A stretch of 64,000 bases of DNA from Methylobacterium persicinum (GTDB lineage Bacteria > Pseudomonadota > Alphaproteobacteria > Rhizobiales > Beijerinckiaceae): assembly GCF_022179525.1 (NCBI RefSeq), contig NZ_BPQX01000014.1, forward strand, positions 62,001-126,000, read 5' to 3'. The number at the start of each line of letters is the position of its first letter. The first letter of the stretch is position 1. The notes below the pieces were generated by a model. The model did no database searches, was not told where the DNA came from, and was given only the letters and a program-made list of their open reading frames with translations. Shown piece after piece: positions 60,284 to 64,000 of this stretch. The position numbers were made by a program, and so were the translations under genes.

Positions 60284-61039
60284 ATGGAACTACCGCGTGA
60301 CGACAGTGAGCATCCGCGTGCCCGAGCTTTTCGTGAGTTCATCCAGGATCCACCATTTCCCTGCGTAGGTGCGAAATCCGCCCTTTCGCGCGGTAAAATG
60401 AAGATCGTCGTCGCCAGGGACATCACGTCGGGCTGGGACGACATGCGAATCTACCCTGCATTGCTTGCCTTCATTGCCCGCTACAAGAGCTCACCGGACC
60501 TGTTCCAGAGCTTCGCCGTGGTTTTCGAAGGCCCCGACCGCATCAGCGAGGAAGCCTTCGAGGCGAGCCTTTGGGCCCGGGCGCAATCCCTCTCCGACAA
60601 GGATTCCTGGCTGGGACAGCCCTACGACGAGACCGTGGTCGACGATCCGGACAACCCGCATTTCTCGTTGAGCTTCGGCGGAGAGGCCTTCTTCGTGGTC
60701 GGGCTGCATCCGGGAGCCAGCCGGCCCGCCCGGCGGTTCGGGTCCCCGGTCATGGTGTTCAACCTCCATGCCCAGTTCGAGCGCCTGCGGGCGGAGGGGC
60801 GCTACGAGAAGCTCCGCGCGTCGATCCTCCAGCGCGACGAGGCCCTGGCCGGCAGCGTGAACCCGATGCTCGCCCGGCATGGCGAATCCTCCGAGGCGCG
60901 GCAATATAGCGGGCGACAGGTCGGCGCGGACTGGCGCTGCCCCTTCAACCCCCGGGGCGGAGACGGGCGCGACGCCACATTCCGGCACCAGGAGGCCGTT
61001 CATCCGTTCGACCTCCCGCTGCCGCCCAACGGCGCCTGA
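60284..61039 (+). CDS. YqcI/YcgG family protein (GntA-like heme-dependent guanidine N-hydroxylase family)
   Basis: 251 residues. REFIQDPPFPCVGAKSALSRG (with Cys27), DITSGWDDMRIYPALLAFI, DDPDNPHFSLSFGGEAFFVVGLHPGASR and the C-terminal HPFDLPLPPNGA are family segments. The cyanobacterial member GntA hydroxylates a guanidino nitrogen of an arginine-derived compound using heme. Here no other guanitoxin gene is present, so a different guanidino substrate is likely. A DUF1989 gene follows 61 bases downstream. ATG at 60284 has no clear ribosome site. Confidence 0.75.
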   Translation: MELPRDDSEHPRARAFREFIQDPPFPCVGAKSALSRGKMKIVVARDITSGWDDMRIYPALLAFIARYKSSPDLFQSFAVVFEGPDRISEEAFEASLWARAQSLSDKDSWLGQPYDETVVDDPDNPHFSLSFGGEAFFVVGLHPGASRPARRFGSPVMVFNLHAQFERLRAEGRYEKLRASILQRDEALAGSVNPMLARHGESSEARQYSGRQVGADWRCPFNPRGGDGRDATFRHQEAVHPFDLPLPPNGA

Positions 61040-61100
61040 CGGTGCTTCAGTTTCGGGGCTGGATCGCCGGGGCCGGTGTGGCGTTCTGAAAGGTTGGCTT

Positions 61101-61727
61101 ATGGTTGAACGGATGGATGTCGCCGGGGCGGTCCAGGAGATCCCTCCGCGATCGGGCACGGCGTTCACCCTGGCGCGGGGAGACCGGCTGACGGTGATCG
61201 ACCCCCGTGGCGAACAGGTGGCCGACCTCGTCGCCTACAACCGGCACGACACGGACGAGGTGATCTCCTCGGGTCGGACTCTCGATTACGCGAGCCGCAT
61301 CTACCTCACCGCGGGTGATCCGCTCTATTCGAACCGCTCCAACATTCTCCTGCGCATCGTCGAAGACACGGTGGGCCGGCACGATTTCCTGCTGACGCCC
61401 TGCTCGGTGGACACGTTCCGCATCATCTACGGCGATACGAACCCGCACCGGGGTTGCTTCGGCAACCTCGCGGCGGCCCTCGAACCCTACGGGATCGCCC
61501 CGGACAGGATCCCCGTAGCGTTCAACTGCTTCATGAACGTGCCGGTGGACGGGAAGACCGGCGCTATCACCGTCGAGCCGCCCTTGAGCAAGGCCGGCGA
61601 CCGGATCGTCTTCGAGGCCGAGACGGATCTGATCATCGGGCTCACGGCCTGCTCGGCGCTGCAATCGAACAACGGCAGCTTCAAGCCGATCCACTACCGC
61701 ATCGACCGCGCTGCGGCGTCGGCGTGA
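61101..61727 (+). CDS. Urea carboxylase-associated family protein (DUF1989)
   Basis: 208 residues. PRGEQVADLVAYN, SSGRTLDYASRIYLTAGDPLYSNRSN, TPCSVDTFRIIYGD and HRGCFGNLA are DUF1989 segments with conserved Cys likely holding a metal (the family is linked to urea carboxylase and guanidine use). AAAGG precedes the ATG. Read with the GntA-like gene upstream, it suggests a two-gene unit handling guanidino or carbamoyl compounds (inference). Confidence 0.8.
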   Translation: MVERMDVAGAVQEIPPRSGTAFTLARGDRLTVIDPRGEQVADLVAYNRHDTDEVISSGRTLDYASRIYLTAGDPLYSNRSNILLRIVEDTVGRHDFLLTPCSVDTFRIIYGDTNPHRGCFGNLAAALEPYGIAPDRIPVAFNCFMNVPVDGKTGAITVEPPLSKAGDRIVFEAETDLIIGLTACSALQSNNGSFKPIHYRIDRAAASA

Positions 61728-61783
61728 TGTGACGCCGCAGCGTCCGCGGCAGGAGCGCGTTGACGGGGGCGTGCCGCTTCCCG

Positions 61784-62323
61784 TCAGGGCTTGGCGGCCG
61801 TGGCGGGCGTCCGGTCCGGTTCGGTGAGCTGGATCGTCCAGTTCTTTTGCTCGCCCGTATCGACCTCGTAGAAGCCGTTGCGGTCGAAGCCCCGGGCGAG
61901 GCAATCCTCGATCCCGCGGATGGTGAATTCCGCGTCGCGGGTGCACATCAGCGCCCGGCCGCCCCATTCGCCGCCACGGGTGTAGTCCACGGCGAAGACA
62001 TAATAGAACCGCGCCGCCAGCGAACCGGATAGGAGCGTCTCGCAGCCCTTCGGCTTCAGTTCCCACCAACCCTCGGTGACCCAGCCCTGGGTGTCCCGGT
62101 AGCCCAGGGACACCCCGACCTTGCTCTCTGTCTGGTTGCAAAGCCGGAGGTCGGCCTTGGCCGGTCCCGCGCACAGGATCATGGCGGCCAGCAGCCCGGC
62201 CTGTCCCAGCCCCGCCTTCGTCCTGAACCGCCCACGCGTCAGCGACGGCCCCGACGGATGGCACCGGGAGGCACGGCGATCCCGCGAGCCCCCGTCCGTC
62301 GCGCCGTCGGGGTCCCACGGCAT
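61784..62323 (-). CDS. Exported DUF1036 family protein
   Basis: About 179 residues. The mature part LRLCNQTESKVGVSLGYRD..WVTEGWWELKPKGCETLLSG, then YYVFAVDYTRGGEWGG, is DUF1036, a periplasmic family of unknown role. A hydrophobic stretch ending AGPAKA is the signal peptide. The start is unclear: ATG at 62323 gives an unusually long N-region, ATG at 62395 overlaps the glycerate kinase end, and neither has a ribosome site. Confidence 0.75.
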   Translation of the reverse strand: MPWDPDGATDGGSRDRRASRCHPSGPSLTRGRFRTKAGLGQAGLLAAMILCAGPAKADLRLCNQTESKVGVSLGYRDTQGWVTEGWWELKPKGCETLLSGSLAARFYYVFAVDYTRGGEWGGRALMCTRDAEFTIRGIEDCLARGFDRNGFYEVDTGEQKNWTIQLTEPDRTPATAAKP

Positions 62324-62360
62324 GGGGGTGGGGACGGCAGGCGACCGGCGCCGCGAGCCC

Positions 62361-63680
62361 TCAGCCGACGAGAATGATGCGGCAGTCGTTGACATTCGTG
62401 CAGGTGGGGCCGGGATTCACCAGATCGCCGAGGGCGGCGAAGAACGGGGTGGAGTCGTTCTGGTCGAGCATCGCGGCCGGATCGAGGCCGGCCGCGCGGG
62501 CCCGTGCCAAGGTCGTCGGGTCGATCAGGCCCCCGGCCGGGTCGGTGGCGAGGCCACGGCCGCCGTCGGTGCCGTCCGTGTCGGCGCTGATGCCGCTGAT
62601 GCCGGGCATGCCGTCGAGGGCGATGGCCAGCGCCAGAGCGTATTCCTGGTTGGGGCCGCCATGGCCCTCACCGCGGATCGTCACCGTCAGCTCGCCGCCT
62701 GAGATCAGGGCGACGCGCCGCCCGGCCTCGCGGTAGCGCTTGGCCTCCACCGCGTGCTCGGCGGCGATGACCCGGGCCTCGCCCTCGAGATCGGAGCCGA
62801 GCATCACCACCTCGTAACCCGCCGCCCGCGCCGCCGCGGCGGCGGCGTCGAGGGCGTCCTGGGGCCGCGCGATGATGCGGTAGGAGGCATTGGCGAAGAT
62901 CGGATCGCCGGGCTTGGGCGACTCGTTGTCCGGGTCGTTCAGGAGCCGCTGGGCCGCCTCCGGCAGGGGAATGTTCCGCCGCTGGCAGATCTCCCGGGCG
63001 TCGGCCAGGGTCGAGGGGTCCGGCACGGTGGGGCCGGAGGCGATCACCGCCGGATCGTCGAACGGGACGTCCGAGATCGCCAGGGTCAGGACCGAACGGG
63101 CGTTGCGGGCGGCGCGGGCGAGGCGCCCGCCCTTGATCCGGGAGATGTGCTTGCGCACCGTGTTGAACTCGCCGATCGGCGCGCCGGAGCGGAGGATCGC
63201 CCGGGTGATGCCCTGCTTTTCGGGGAGCGTCAGGTCGCCCGCCGGGGCGATCCAGTTGGCCGATCCGCCGCCGGAGAGGAGCACCAGCACCTCGTCCTCC
63301 GGCCCGGCGGCCGCGGCGAGGCGGAGCACCTCCTCCGTGGCGTCGATGCCCGCCTGATCCGGCACCGGATGCCCGGCCTCGACCATGCGGATGCCCGGCG
63401 CCTCCTGCCCATAGCCATGACGGGCGACGGCCAGGCCGACGATGCGGTCATCCCCTAGCCCGTGCTCCTGACGGTAGAAGCGGCTCGCCACGGCGCTCAT
63501 GCTGCCGGCGGCCTTGCCGGCGGCGAGGATGATCAGCCGTCCGGGGCTCGGCGGCGGCAGGTGTGCGGGCAGGCACAGGTCCGGATGGGCAGCGCGGATC
63601 GCCGCCGTCAGGAAGGCGTCGAGATGGGCGCGCTGCGCCTGCACGTCGGCGGCGTTGGATGAGGTTGCGGTCTCGGACAT
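62361..63680 (-). CDS. gck: Glycerate 2-kinase (MOFRL family)
   Basis: 439 residues. ILAAGKAAGSMS, LVLLSGGGSANW, FNTVRKHISRIKGGRLA, GGPNQEYALALA and the C-terminal DGTDG/NVND segments are type II glycerate kinase (MOFRL) hallmarks. In Methylobacterium this enzyme makes 2-phosphoglycerate in the serine cycle for C1 assimilation. A pyruvate kinase gene is close by. Encoded with, and possibly coupled to, the DUF1036 gene. Confidence 0.88.
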   Translation of the reverse strand: MSETATSSNAADVQAQRAHLDAFLTAAIRAAHPDLCLPAHLPPPSPGRLIILAAGKAAGSMSAVASRFYRQEHGLGDDRIVGLAVARHGYGQEAPGIRMVEAGHPVPDQAGIDATEEVLRLAAAAGPEDEVLVLLSGGGSANWIAPAGDLTLPEKQGITRAILRSGAPIGEFNTVRKHISRIKGGRLARAARNARSVLTLAISDVPFDDPAVIASGPTVPDPSTLADAREICQRRNIPLPEAAQRLLNDPDNESPKPGDPIFANASYRIIARPQDALDAAAAAARAAGYEVVMLGSDLEGEARVIAAEHAVEAKRYREAGRRVALISGGELTVTIRGEGHGGPNQEYALALAIALDGMPGISGISADTDGTDGGRGLATDPAGGLIDPTTLARARAAGLDPAAMLDQNDSTPFFAALGDLVNPGPTCTNVNDCRIILVG

Positions 63681-63889
63681 GGCGTAAAACGGGCTCCCTC
63701 GGCGCCCTGTCCCCGGGGGATGGCGCGCAGTTCTTGTTCGCCTGAGCCCTCCCGCGGGGGGAGGCGCTCGAACCGGCCGTGCGCTCCCCGCCCCTGCCGG
63801 AGCGGCGGGCCCGTTCCTTGCCGTGAGCGCACGATCCTTGATAGGTGCTGTGCCCGAGCCGCCGCGCGACGGCAAGCGTGCCGTCCGTG

Positions 63890-64000
63890 CTATCCGCCCC
63901 CTTCCGCCCCCGGCAGCGAGTTTTGCGTGTGATCCGCCAGGTGCCTCACCGAGAGCCCCAACAAGAGCCCCCGCTGGAGCCTGACGCGCCCCGACATCCT
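63890..64000 (-). other. Open frame running off the window end (possible C-terminus)
   Basis: A minus-strand frame is open from base 64000 down to TAG at 63890-63892: 36 codons with LQRGLLLGLSVRHLAD followed by a Gly-rich end. It could be the 3' end of a gene lying mostly outside the window. No family can be named from so little. Bases 63681-63889 hold nothing recognisable. Confidence 0.25.

Overview
The window is GC-rich alphaproteobacterial chromosome. The best match is an aerobic, pigmented methylotroph of the Methylobacterium/Methylorubrum group. It holds a bacteriochlorophyll/reaction-centre gene cluster with the oxygen-dependent cyclase AcsF, an alphaproteobacterial C4-type HemA, a MOFRL-type glycerate 2-kinase (the kind used in the serine cycle), PleD/DivK polarity regulators, EipB, DUF4167, DUF3572 and a lysC-ptsP-prfA-prmC order typical of Rhizobiales. 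No tRNA, rRNA, CRISPR array, transposase or prophage gene was seen.

Layout. 1-1214: the recF 3' end, glyoxalase I and a histidine phosphatase. 1359-5488 (minus): SDR, 3-hydroxyacyl-CoA dehydrogenase, a metal-dependent cyclase-like hydrolase and a Tat-exported aldo/keto reductase. 5560-9274 (minus): nickel-pincer cofactor genes larB-larE-larC with a gamma-glutamyl hydrolase (PuuD-like); no LarA-type enzyme is present. 9352-38205: the photosynthesis region.

Photosynthesis region. On the minus strand a nearly gap-free operon runs bchF-bchN-bchB-bchH-bchL-bchM-lhaA-puhA-puhB-puhC-orf98-acsF-puhE, followed by hemA, bchI-bchD and bchO. On the plus strand, starting from a shared divergent region, are aerR-ppsR and then bchG-pucC-like-bchP-tspO-orf102 and a triheme cytochrome c. 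The genes cover 5-aminolevulinate formation, Mg insertion (BchHDI, BchO), methylation (BchM), ring E closure (AcsF), dark protochlorophyllide reduction (BchLNB), 3-vinyl hydration (BchF), esterification and tail reduction (BchG, BchP), and reaction-centre H subunit and assembly factors (PuhABCE, LhaA). Absent are pufBALM, bchCXYZ and all crt genes, so the cluster is split in this genome. Two PpsR-type TGT-N12-ACA operators (one perfect, one with a single mismatch) overlap the -35 boxes of the bchF and bchG promoters, on either side of the aerR-ppsR pair.

38288-48614: a Pmp3-type membrane peptide, an L,D-transpeptidase lipoprotein, a divergent MFS/LysR pair, DUF1796-accA, pleD, divK, DUF3572, eipB and DUF4167. 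49059-55830: prmC, prfA, ptsP, lysC (minus) and divergent ubiG. 55877-63680: a PEBP protein, rpmJ, a TPR protein, an alpha/beta hydrolase, pyk, a GntA-like heme N-hydroxylase next to a DUF1989 protein, a DUF1036 protein and glycerate 2-kinase.

The least explained parts are the orphan nickel-pincer cassette with its His-rich LarC, the GntA/DUF1989 pair, the unnamed small proteins inside the photosynthesis operons, and several perfect palindromes in photosynthesis promoters. All functional calls are from sequence reading alone; no database search was run.
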